Below, piece after piece: positions 39,001-51,000 of a DNA stretch of 64,000 nt. Origin of the DNA: Mermis nigrescens. Its lineage: Eukaryota; Nematoda; Enoplea; Mermithida; Mermithidae. Numbering within the stretch: position 1 is the stretch's first letter; every line of letters begins with the position of its first letter. Both the position numbers and the translations under genes were made by a program. Under the pieces are notes generated by a model, which saw only the letters and a list, made by a program, of their open reading frames with translations, was not told the DNA's origin and did not search any database. The stretch spans positions 124,001-188,000 of the forward strand of contig JAVLUZ010000822.1 in the NCBI GenBank assembly GCA_036768485.1. Direction: 5' to 3'.

Positions 39001-42000
39001 CCGAGGCCGAGGCCTCGGTCCGATCACTGCTCCCGCTACGAATTCACATATGTAAGCCCCATCCCCATAACCGCTAAGCTTGTCGGTCATATCGCCCAAG
39101 TAACGGCCTATAGGAACCGTGTAATTATCATTTTTCCGAGTTAAATAAATAATCGAATCGGTGTCGAAATAAATATACGCGTGTGTCTAATTTTTCTAAA
39201 TATGAATACAATTTAAGTCTAGCTTGTGCGGTTACCTAAGAAGCTATTACGGGATTTGTGTTATTTAACGCTTCTAGAAATTCGTCTTCTATGACATATG
39301 TTGTACATGCCATGCGCTCGCCTAAAAACTGTACAGTGCTAACTTTTTTCGTAGGATCGAACATTAACTTTACAAATTTTTCCGGTTCGGTAAAATATTC
39401 GACCTGAGATAAATTGTTGCGCTGACCGAATTTTCCCCAAAAAGAATTTAACATGAGTTTAGATAAAGCGCGCATACCTGAGTTTTTCTCAATTTTTTGC
39501 CTGTCTAACCTTATACCCTCGACTTCCTCGTATCGTCGTATATATTCTTCTTTTTCTGCTTCCGTTGAACATCCTTTTGGCCATCCGTCCGCCTGCTGTT
39601 TCAATCGTAGGAACGTATTGATATATTCTGTGAAAAGCCCGCCCTCTTTGGTCGTTGGGTCGTATTTTTCGATTTCTGTATAGTGCCAAACTTCGTGGAT
39701 TTTTGTTACTGTGTAGCCTTTATCGATTGCTTTGTACAGTTCTAGGGAAACCCAGGCGCCTGTGATTGACCTCTCTTCGTCTGAATGCTCACAGACGTCC
39801 TGCTTTTCAAAAACACAGGTCCGGCAGAGGGGGAATAATAATTTGCCGTCGTGTCGAAAAGGTAGGACTGGGTGGTACAAACCCCGAGGGGGACGACTGT
39901 ACATTTAATAATACCATTATACGGTTTATCATACAACGAAACAAAATTTTCAGTGATAATTACAGGGTGTTTTAAAGGAAATTCGCCCGTTTTACATACC
40001 CAAGGATACAAACTACATACATCTGTATAGGAAATTTTTTCGCCTTCTTTACATTCGTGATACAACTTTACAGCGTTTGTACGACCGCCGTAAAATGCTT
40101 CTCTCGGCGATAACGGAGTTACAAAATTTACAGAATCGAAAAAACGTTTCATATTTACATTTTGTTCAAGCTCTCGCTTCAGTTCACATTCCCATTTTTC
40201 TACAACTGTATAACCCAAATTTTCTAATGCTTTACGTCTATCTACAGTGGCCTGATACGCTTCCTCGAACGTTCGATTATCTAGAGTTCTCTGCTTTCTA
40301 TTTACAATATTACATTTTGTACACCCGTGATAGTAACAACCGTTGAATTCGTAGATTGTGTTCCCCGAGATCCCGTCGACTTTAAACCGCCCAATTTTTA
40401 CCTCACCCCTGTTTAATTTATGTCGAATGCGAATATTTTGAGTTTCCGAAAGCCATTTTAACCATTTTAATGCTATTATTGATTGATTTTCTTGAGACCG
40501 GTACCCGTGAGCTGGAACAATGCCAATACGTTCGGGTTTGAGGAAATTTTTACGAAAGACGTGATTACAGGCCGAAGCTATTGTTAAACTGACTAGAAAA
40601 GGATCGACGCCCGTTTCGTCAATGAAAATTTGACGAAACTTTAAACAACAACGTCTTAAAATATCTACATCGGAATTACAATATTCTACAAGCTCTTTTT
40701 GTAAATCGAAGGGTTCGTTTTTTGCTTTTTCAGTTTCGTACCATTTGAAAAATTCCTCGCGCGCCTCGTCTTTCATAGTGTTGGGTGAGTAGTGCTCGGA
40801 GTCGGGTAGGGGGCCGATATAATTTTGGTTGTTTTTTGTGTTGAAAAGATGTGGGAAGTACCCCTTCTTCAGCTCTGGAATCCCGAAAGTTTTTGGAAGA
40901 GAAGAAAGGGGCATGGGTAGGAAATTTAACGAATCGATAACCCGAACACCCCCCACTTCCAACATTATGACTTCGAGACCGCGCATTACGATTTTGGGTA
41001 AAACTGTACAATTTTCGTGTAAATATTCGAGTAAAAATTGTGAATCGAAACCGCGAGCGTTATGGGCTAAAACTGTGGCGCCCCGATGCTGCTCGCTAAA
41101 TAACCATTTACAAAAATTTTCTAGACAATTATCGCCCAAAAACGTATATTTGCCACAGTTCTGACAAAAATCTGTATCTATACATTTTTCACATACGCGA
41201 TGGGCTATACAACAATTTGGTTCGTGCTTGAAAATTTTTCCGTACTTGTTTTCCCCAATTTCTACATCCTGACGAGTTTCAAAATCGAAAAATATAAAGA
41301 AAGGTTTTCGTTTTGGTTCGGAATTCTTGTCTATAGGTTTCATATAACATTGATGATTGTCTCGATCTACATTACAATTACACGTTTTACAGAAAAACTG
41401 ATTACATTTATGATTTTTACCGTATTTGCTGCTTATTAATTGATTACAAGATTTACAACGTTTTAGAGTCTGACAGACTGAAAGACGAGTCTTGATCGTT
41501 AGTTTTTGACGGTTTTCCTAATTTATGCTTGTCAAAACATGATTCGCTCACGAACCATCGATTACATTCGTTACATAACTGCCAATTTACAAATGTACAT
41601 TCCGGAGACGAATCACAACATCTACATTCGCCCTTATTACATTCGTGTCGCTCAGAATTTGATCATACGGTTTATCACAGGTTTCACAATAATAAGATGC
41701 GCCGAAAAATGCGGGGACTCGAGTTATTAAATCAAAATGATTATGGTGGTGGTACAAATGTATAATTTTTTCGGCCGTGGGGCCTGAGAAAATTAAGGAA
41801 TCGTTAAAATCTCGAGAATAAACTTTTAATTGATATGTGGGTGATGAAATGGTCTGAATTTTACGAACTTCTTCGATCCCGCAGAGTGCCCTATGCTCCC
41901 CTAGCCCCGCTTCGACCATTAAATTTTCGGCCAAACGTTTTTGTAGCGTACAACAAATTTTGTCTCCCTGCCTAATCGTATTCCATTGGGGGTCGGCTGT

Positions 42001-45000
42001 CTAATTTAGCTTTTCCCGTGACTATAGCCCGGGCTAAACATAATTTATCCGTGTTTTGGATTTGTATAAAACACCCCCCATTCCCGCAGTGTCTTTGAAA
42101 CCAAGTGTCCCAATTAATGATTCTTGTTTTCAAAATTTTCTTACGCTCTGTTCGCGGCCACCCATGGAGGCGTTAACAATAATAACATTCAAACTAATTA
42201 CCTCATTGAATGAAAAATCCTTTCTTGACTGGTTTACTCGTTCTGCGACGCTTAAAATCCTATCGGCGTTCATGAATTGTCTGGGGACGAAAGGAATTAT
42301 TACGTGCTGGTCTAGACTCGGGTGAATAAGCTCGACTCCGACCAAATTGTTGGGGCTACAACCGTCTAAAATCCTTCCCAACGCGCTGTTCAAAATGGAC
42401 TGGAGAAATCCGCCAAAACCGCGGAGCTCTTCCACGCGTAGGAAACGTAGGTTATAGCCCCTGGCCTCAGAGATTGAACCGCTTCACTCTCGTCCTAAAC
42501 ATTTCGCCGACAACGTAATAATCACTCACCTCTCATCCCCAGCCGACCTGCGCTCCTTCTTCTTCGCCGAAAATAACGTCCCAAAAATCGGGCGATCCGA
42601 AATTTGTTCTGTCCGCTTTTGATAATTTGATAAATTCTTGGAAAATGAATGAAATGATTTTTTCTTTGCCGACCCATAATCAGCTATCCACGAGCTTTTG
42701 TAGGGTTTGACGATTAATAATCGGCTCTCGTAATTCCTGCGACGACCCGTCTTCAACAATAGTAGCCCAAAATTGTGCCATTATCGCGTTCTGAACTCCT
42801 ATTCTGCCATACTCCAAGATTTTTCGTAGTATTACGCCAATAAGTTGTTCGTTTCCGACCCATATTTTCGACTCGACCACCGTCAATAAATTGTTGAAAG
42901 CCGGAAGTTCGAAGTGTGCCGCCATATTTCTTGAGAAGAATGAGCTCGCTAGCTCTGCTTGGCCTATTTATAGTCAGAGCGCTCTGTAAGCCGTTCCGGA
43001 ACAACTTGCAAACCCGTTCCGGAAGGTCTGTAAGCCCTTCCGGAACAACTTGCGTGATGAGTAATCATTGCGCACAAATTGCAAAATATGACGTAACATA
43101 CCGAAATTTCTTGTAGTGCTTTGACGATGACTCATCCTGATACTAAGTCATGTTTTGGCTGCCTAGCACACCTAGGCGTTGGGGGTATGCACCCCCTCCG
43201 AGAAACCAAAATACCCCCAGAATTCAATTTTTTGATGCCAATGAATGGTTCTCATTGAAAAATGGTGTTTTTTCGCCATACCATCATTTTTAAGGCAATT
43301 TTTGACCTTATGGTGCCTAGCTCCTAAAAGAAAGCATAGAAAAACATACAAATTAATACTTTCTGAGAAATTGTTTGCAGTTATAGGAATTTTTCAATGA
43401 GCTACGTGAACTTTATTTGAAATGTGCGGTCAATAATTCCACAACATTCATACGTCCACATCGTGCCAGCTGGGGTCATGGATGCAGTAAACCTGCATTC
43501 ATGATGTAGAATTGAAGCAATTTTAATTTTTTGAGGTGTAAACAGCTTTTGATCAAGCTGAGACACCAGAATTGAGTGCTTAAAACTCATATTTTCGTTC
43601 ATTTTTTCCTTTTTTTGGCCGATGGATGACTTCCTATTATTTTAGCAAAAAACTCGTAAAACTGCACAATTTCAGCAAAATATAAAAATTTTACAAAAAT
43701 ATTTCGCAACATTACAAAAATATTTCACACCTTGACAAAAATATTTCACAACTTGACAAAAAATTTTCACAACTTGACAAAAAATTTTCACAACTTGACA
43801 AAAAATTTCCACAACGTGACAAAAAATTTCCACAACTTGACAAAAAATTTCCACAACGTGACAAAAAATTTCCACAACGTGACAAAAAATTTCCACAATG
43901 TGACAAAAAATTTCCACAACGTGACAAAAATATTTCACAACTTGACAAAAGTACTATGCTTAAGCATGTAAAAATATTTCACAACTTGACAAAAAATTTT
44001 CACAACTTGACAAAAAATTTCCACAACTTGACAAAAAATTTTCACAACGTGACAAAAATATTTCACAACTTGACAAAAAATTTTCACAACTTGACAAAAA
44101 ATTTTCACGACGTGACAAAAATATTTCACAGCTTGACAAAAAATTTCCACAACTTGACAAAAAATTTTCACAACTTGACAAAAAATATATCAATAATTGT
44201 TTTTTAAATGGCAAAGTTCTCTGTAGTATGCAGACCCATGCAAATGAGAGGAGACGAGACGAACACCTGTGGGAGGGGACCTAAATGGAAAAGTTACTGG
44301 GAATTGATGAAAATTATATTTTTTCGCTGCAGTGACTGTAAATTTATGCCTATTTTTGAGGCTGCCCCCAGAACCGCCCTGCTATGCATCTACGGATTTT
44401 ATGCTCAAAAATCCTCAAAAACACTTGAAATAGCTGTGAATTTTTTTGTTATTTTCGCGACGTATTGCTATATCGTATTTCTCTTATGCGAAACACATCA
44501 CATTTGCAGCATATATCCGATGTATTCGCTGATCTATATGGCTGCCTCTTTAGTTTTTTGCTGTAATTTTAGCAATTTTTCGCGATTAATGTTCTACTGA
44601 ATTACCGACAGCTGAAGCCAAATTAGTTGTACATCATTCGTGACTTGTTGTGTACGTGCTTTCTTCGAACAGTAAATAATACATACAAGACATGCACGAG
44701 GGGGCATCTCAGCAGGGAAAATTTCTAAATAAAAAGGGCGAAAATCGGAAAAATGCTTGACCAGATACATTATTTTTATGCAGGCACGTAGATCTGGGGA
44801 ATAGGGTGACCCCCAAAATTCAGAAAAATCTGACTTTTTAAACGTTAGTTTTGTGCTATTTTTGGGTATAGTCCTCCCAAATCAGTGCTGGTCCTCCAAC
44901 GGCCAGCCACGTGCCTGTTTTATGCCATTTTAGCATTTTTGGCACACCAGCTGATACCCCCAGATCGACCATGCAACCTGAGGAACAACACTGCAAGATA

Positions 45001-48000
45001 GACCATGCTATAACAGGCGGCGTGGTGGGAGCCCCTCCCCTTACACACCCCTCCTTTTCCGTCCTTTATATACTTTATCGTTGCACCCTCAACTTACCTC
45101 AGGGTGCAGATTTTTACGTCATCGCCTATGTTATAACATAGGCTATCCTACAGCGTTGCTGTCCAGACTGCCGGCCATTACTACTTACGGTACTTTTTGT
45201 TCCTTTTTATCATTAAAAAATTAGCTCGGTTTTTTTCGGGTCAATTAGCTTGAAAATACTTCGAACCACGGTTTTTTTTTGTACTCGGCAAAGATTTTTC
45301 CCGATGTACAAAGACTTTTCGGGACCGTCTTTGTACATGTACAAAGATTTTTGGGAAGACAAAAATTGCAAAAAAGGTCTAAAATTCGAAAAAATTTCGG
45401 CGCTTCGCGCCGAAATGAATAAATTGTGTGTTCTATATATCATTATAATGGCAGAAATTGCATTCCAAAAGTAAAAATGTCAAATTTTTCGGCGCTTCGC
45501 GCCGTTTTAAGACGATTCTTATTGATTTTTGCCCTTAGAGACACAGAAATTGGCTAAAACACACTACGAAAAGTCGAAGAACTCTGTTTTTACCACACTA
45601 AAGTCGCTGCTATACCATATTATAGTTCCCAAAAATTTTGTGTGTACAAAATATACAAGGATTTTTAGGAAGACAAAAACTGTAAAAAGATGTAAAATTC
45701 CCACAATTTTCGGCGCTTCGCTCCGAACTGATAAATTATTTGTCCTATATATCTTTAAAATGGCAGAATTTGCATTTAGAATGGAACAATGTCAACATTT
45801 TTCGGCGCTTCGCGCCATTTTCAGATAAGTTTTAGTAATTTTTGGCGTCAGAAACCCATAAATTAGCTAGAATACACTACCAAAGATCGAAAACCCTGTT
45901 TTACCACTCTAAACTCGCTACTGTACTATATTATAGTACACAAAAATTTGCATGTACAAAATGTACAAAGGCTTTTGGGGACCATCTTTGTACATGTACA
46001 AACGGACCTTGTACAAAAAAAACACTGCTCCGAACAATGAAAATGTAGAGCTAAAACAATTTTCATGGAAAATTTATGTGTTCAATTAATATTGCCTCTT
46101 AGATGATTTTAATACGCATATTTTCAGTGTCAATTATAGGTATAATGCTACTATCGGTCACACACTTGCTCTTAGTTGATAATCTCTGCCGGCCATGCCA
46201 TGTAAATCGTTGACTTGCGCTTGATATTGATTTTTCTGTTGAATTAGCGTGTTTGGCTTGAATTTCGGGCTGTAATTATCCTTATTCAAGAGTTTATTTT
46301 GAAGGGAAGGGGCAAAGTTTTGAAATCAGATTCTGGAGAACCAGTAAAATTCACACACAAATTGTTTCGTTTTCCATCGTTTCTCAAGGAGGTTGAAAAA
46401 TAAAAAGTCAAACAGTTTTTGCTGCTTTTTTTATGAAAACAGCATCTTTTAACTTGCAAGTCTATCGCTTAAATCCGCGGATTTCTGAATATCCGACTAA
46501 AACTCGAATCAGAATAATTTCTATCCCATGTCATAACTCATTTGCGGGATTCGTTAGGATATATGACAAAAAGTTAATAGCTCGGATTGTAACATGTTGT
46601 CTATTCACTATTAACCATGTGTAACTCATTCCTTGACTTTTAAGGGAAGAAAACCACACACATGCACACGGGAGGTATGGGGGTAACCCCTACTAGGACT
46701 TTGGAGAGCATATCCCCCTCGGGTTATTTTGAACCAAAACCGATTGATTGAACCATGAAATAGCGTCAAATGACGCCTAACAGTGTAATTTCAAGTGCAT
46801 AAACTTATTTTTCAAGCAATTTATTATTTTGTATATATTTGATGTTATAAGCTATTCCATCGCCCGTAATCTAATTGTTTTCGTCTAAATTAAACCATAA
46901 ATATTCATGAAGAAATCACATACGATTAATAAAGTACGAAAATTTGACATTAAATAGGTACAAAATTACCCGCTTACTCCTCTCGAGAGAAAGTCGATTC
47001 ACTTTCTCCCAGAGCTTCTGAACGTGTGCATGTATGGATAAAACTCATGCAGAAATACTAAATGGAAAATTTCGGGTTCGCTGGCTCAAAAAAACATGCT
47101 AAAACTCCATTCTTTTGAAAACATTGGGTATTTAAAATTTTTCCTTAGGAGTACCCATATGCAAAATAAAAGTTTTAATTGTTTAGTGATGCAGCCGGTT
47201 CTCCTTCTATCTATGCAGGCCTACATTCATGCACATTGATTATTGAAGTTTAGAAAGTGTAAACTCAAATCCTGAGTGCGTAATTTAACTCGCCCGTGTA
47301 CATATATTTTCTTAATTATGTATGTACATCATTTCTACATTATGTATGTTGGTCTTTAAATTTACTTTAATTTCCATTACAGCGTCAGATCTCGAGTCGT
47401 CAAGCCAAATGAATCATCTGCATAGCGCTTTCGTTGACGTTTTTAGCACTTTTCTACGAACTGACAATGTTCAAATATTTTGCCAGGCTTCGAATGAATG
47501 CATCGCCTGTCTATTACATTTTCTTTCAGCCGATGGTACTGATTGCATTTTTTATATGTGCAATTTTCGCTGTGCGATGAATCACTGATATGCAGACGTA
47601 TGTACTACAAAACCTTGCTTGGCTTTCAAATACTTATTTCGATTTAAACAAATTAGAAGTTAATGAACTCCTTACAAACAACTCCAAATCAATTTAGAAA
47701 TGGTGTACATCGTCTTGATATTTTTTTCGTATTTTTAAAATTGCTACCTTTGGTTTTGGAAATGTCGATTCTGTATACCTTACCTACTACATATATAGAT
47801 TATCTTCCGTACTCGTCTTTTGTTTTGAAATATGTCGTATAATCAATGTGAATTTAGTCTCAAAAATAAATATTTAATTATTAAGGTCATATGTACAACA
47901 TATGTACAATTAAGTCAGCGTGAATTAATACTAATACCTAATACTTGTTATTCGGAAAAACACAAGGGTAAAACATTATAGTCGTTATAGGTAAAATAAA

Positions 48001-51000
48001 ATATAGCATTAGTGTAATGCGAAATGTCCTGGACACGCCACTTCCATCAGTAATCCTATTGATCGTTGTTGTTTGCATTCATTGAAACATTTGTGTTTAG
48101 GTAGAGTAAGCCGCTCGTAAGACAGACATGTTTATTTCGTCTTTACGCTAATATCGAATTAGATATTTACTTTTCTTGCAAACTTATTATTTAGCTAAAA
48201 GTTATTTGTGATTAATTAGGAAGGAATTGATTGCAGTTTCTGATTGTGACTACTGAATGCAAATTTTTATCTGTCGATTCTATGCTCTTTAAATCTGAAT
48301 CCGCTTGAAATGCGGCTAAATGATTTTAAAACAACTCGAAAAAAGAACAATTTGAAATTCAGACGGGTCTTCACCGCACGTGGGCGTGGAGGCGGTTATG
48401 CACCCCATCAGAAGGCCGAATACTCCTCTCCCCAGACAGCAAAATAACCCGCAGAATTCAAATTTTGATAAGTTTTTGTCTATTTCCCAATTTTTTAATG
48501 CCAATGGATAGCGCTCGATGAGAAATGTTCAAAAATGGTGTCTTTTCGCCATACCACCATCTTTAAGACCATTTTTTGACCTTTGAAAAATCCTGCACCC
48601 CCAGAATTTCGGTGCTGTTCACCTATGGTCTTTACCAGCTCTGTTTTAGTGTAAACACAAAGCCGGTAGTCTTACGATAATCGGTTAGCTGGCAAAGCAA
48701 GTACAATGATGTTCTGAAAATTCAATCTGTCCACGAAAAGACAGTATAGGTACTTTATATGTAAAAAGCAAGTTTCGTTAAAAACAACAGCAGGCTGTAT
48801 TCAGAAAAACGTTTGTCTCAGTGTAAGAAGCTGCTAAACAGAATTTTCGACTATTTTTATTTATATTCATTTGCCTCATATTCCTCGTATACCTACCTTT
48901 TTTAGTAGAGAAGAAAAATTTAGCTGCTGCTTGCTTATTCTAGCCACCGTCACGTCACCGCTCTACTAAAATTTCATATTCTTTATCATGTGCCCGATTT
49001 CAGGCGAAAATTTGGGTTTCTAAAGCTCTTTTTAGGTGTTTTCGCTGTGTCTAAACCAAAGACCGATTATTTCCCTTAAAATAGCGGAGTTCCCTCTTAA
49101 AAAGTTTGAAGCTGTGAGTTACATTTGTGTTGCGCGCGCATGCGTAAAGTTAAAGGCAAAAATTTGTGAAAGTTTTGATTAAGGCGAACATTCAGATTTG
49201 AGGATCAAACATTGGCATGCGTATGGGTTGAGAGGGGCTATTACTCCTACCTTAGGTTTTGAAAAATCAGGTTCCCTTAGGCGCTTTTTTAGAAAACGAA
49301 AGTTGCTGCAGGATAAATTTTGAGATTAACGTCGAAAATAAGATCGAAAATTTTACCTTAAAACGGTGAAAATGTCAAAATTTTCAGCACTTAGCGCCGT
49401 ATTGATAAATTTTTCTATCTTCCATCGCTAAAAACCCATAAATTGGCTAAACTTCACTAATAATGGTCAGGAATCCCAGTTTGCCTCACATAACGTGCTA
49501 ATGTAAGTGTACCGTATTATAGTAACCTAAAATTTATCAAGTATAGAATGCACCTACATATCTACATTGACTTGTGGGAACCACCCTCGTGCATATACAT
49601 ACAAGGAGACTACTATATAATCATTCCTGAATTCCGCCCTCCTCTGGCCACTTCTACCTTGCCCGCGAAAATGAGCTGTATCCATCATTATCTACCGACA
49701 AGATCGTTTTGCTTCAATCGAATTAATTACCTGTAAAACGATTAGAATGAATATATTCATCAAATTAAATTAATTGAGTTGAATAAAATTCGGTTTAATT
49801 TTTTTAGACCGTCAGGTATCCAATAATAATGCCTGCGAGCAACCGGATACAGTATTTGATAATTCTGGTCCAGATTTGGTCAAGTCGTCTCTTTGTTTTT
49901 TGCGTCAGTGTCACGTGCTCTTGCTTTCCACTTACGAGTCGAGTTCGGATCAGTTGGCCATGCACTCGTTGCATCGTATGACTGAAAAGAATTATTCGAA
50001 TGAAAAAGTAGAATGGTTGCTGGACGAATTGGAGGGTTTGAGTGGCAAACTTGGCCCGAATTTGCCCAGTTTGGCTAATTTTTTAACAGAGCATCAGTCT
50101 AAATGGTTCGATTGGAATTTCTCGCCTCATTTTCTTGAAGTTCGATCCGAAGGTGCATATCGCATAGCATTAGTCACAGACGTCTGCATTGTGTACGCTA
50201 TAATATGTATACACGTTTACATGATGAATTATTATTTTTCAAAACCTTGTGGAGTTTTCGTGTTGTTGCTTTTATGTTTTTTTAAAATAATTTTTTTAGT
50301 CGCTCTGGCACAAATGCGTCTTAAGTTATAGTAACTATAATCGGTTTTTATAAAAACTCGGAATTTTATTAAAGATTAATTATAATTTAATTTTGCATTT
50401 TTATGCATTTTCCTTCCTCCTTTCTTGGTTTAACGTGGAATATAACATTTCTTTTACATTAATTAATTAATTATAGCTGTTCTCATTCCCTTGCTCACAC
50501 TGTAAATGTAAATTAAGAAGTGTTTCTGTAATTATTTTCAATTTGTAATTATTTTCTAATTCGTAATTTGAAATTTTACTCGTATTTGCCTTTGTTTTTC
50601 GATATTTTCAAGCCACATAAGTATTTTTCTTAGTTTTGATGCTTCAGTTTTTATGTTCACATAGGGGCGTAAGCAGGCGGCCCCCCCTCGAAATGAAAGA
50701 ATATTTTTATTTTTTACAGCGGTTCCCGAAAGGACAAAAATCAAAACTCCTCGAAGTCTACTAAAAGGGCAGCCAAAACGCGTTTCTAGAACTTTTGAGC
50801 TACTAAACTCGAAACTTGTAGGCGCTCCGCGCCGGATTATTCATTTGCTAATTTATATTCCTTACCTTTTTGACTTTAAAAATAGCGAATATGGCAGAAA
50901 TTTTCGGCGCTTCGCCCCCATTTATCATTTTCTGCATTAATTTTCTTTGCAAAACCACAGAATTAAATGTGAAGACAAGAATTTCGAAATGTTTTGAAGT

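Larger units (their letters stand above)
36494..39029. mobile_element. hAT-like element with GGCCGAGG subterminal repeats, inserted in polB
   Basis: Ends CAGTGATCGGACCGAGGC and GCCTCGGTCCGATCACTG are perfect inverted repeats; exact 8-bp TSD CTCCCGCT (36486-36493; 39030-39037). The outer ~100 bp on each side are runs of GGCCGAGGC. It contains a TTTGTAC-family element (37216-37600), an inverted ACATGTAAC MITE (about 38264-38483) and other worn repeats; no transposase is left. Confidence 0.9.
36184..42435 (-). pseudogene. polB: Polinton protein-primed DNA polymerase B (polB), inactivated
   Basis: Read on the minus strand. Near 42435-42130 an N-terminal block (GFGGFLQSILNSALGRIL ... RILSVAERVNQSRKDFSF); near 41934-41587 IHLYHHHNHFDLITRVPAFF with CETC; a Cys-rich block near 41480-41640 in another frame. 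From 41343: the 3'-5' exonuclease motifs FDFETR, HNARGFDSQF and YCNSDVD, with a central domain. From 39904: SKLMLNSFWGKFGQ. Near 39130-39180, after a stop and a frame change, motif C (YFDTDS). Near 36185-36480 the C-terminus ending TLPFGF. The frame is broken near 42130, 41590, 39880 and 39237, and by the 36494-39029 insertion. Without the insertion it would span about 1,240 codons, usual for the family. Confidence 0.88.
34197..45185 (-). mobile_element. Polinton/Maverick element, internally reduced
   Basis: Starts AGTAGTAATGGCCG and ends CGGCCATTACTACT, with an exact 6-bp TSD TACGGT on both sides (34191-34196; 45186-45191). The 5'-AG...CT-3' ends, 6-bp TSD and long TIRs are diagnostic of Polintons. 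Length is 10,989 bp, of which 2,544 is a later hAT-like insertion plus its TSD; full Polintons are usually 15-20 kb. Only a protein-primed DNA polymerase relic and one small upstream frame are visible; I see no integrase, packaging ATPase, protease or capsid gene. Confidence 0.93.
43448..45185 (-). repeat. Right Polinton terminal inverted repeat
   Basis: Inverted counterpart of 34197-35773, about 1.74 kb; longer mainly because its minisatellite has more units. The two sides differ at many single bases, so the element is not recent. Confidence 0.9.

Noticed and set aside
43690..44190. CRISPR-like array
   Set aside because: Units are contiguous 21-mers with no unique spacers, in a eukaryotic transposon.
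34197..45185. Polinton integrase or capsid genes
   Set aside because: Checked the available frames; none shows an integrase, ATPase or jelly-roll capsid pattern I can recognise.
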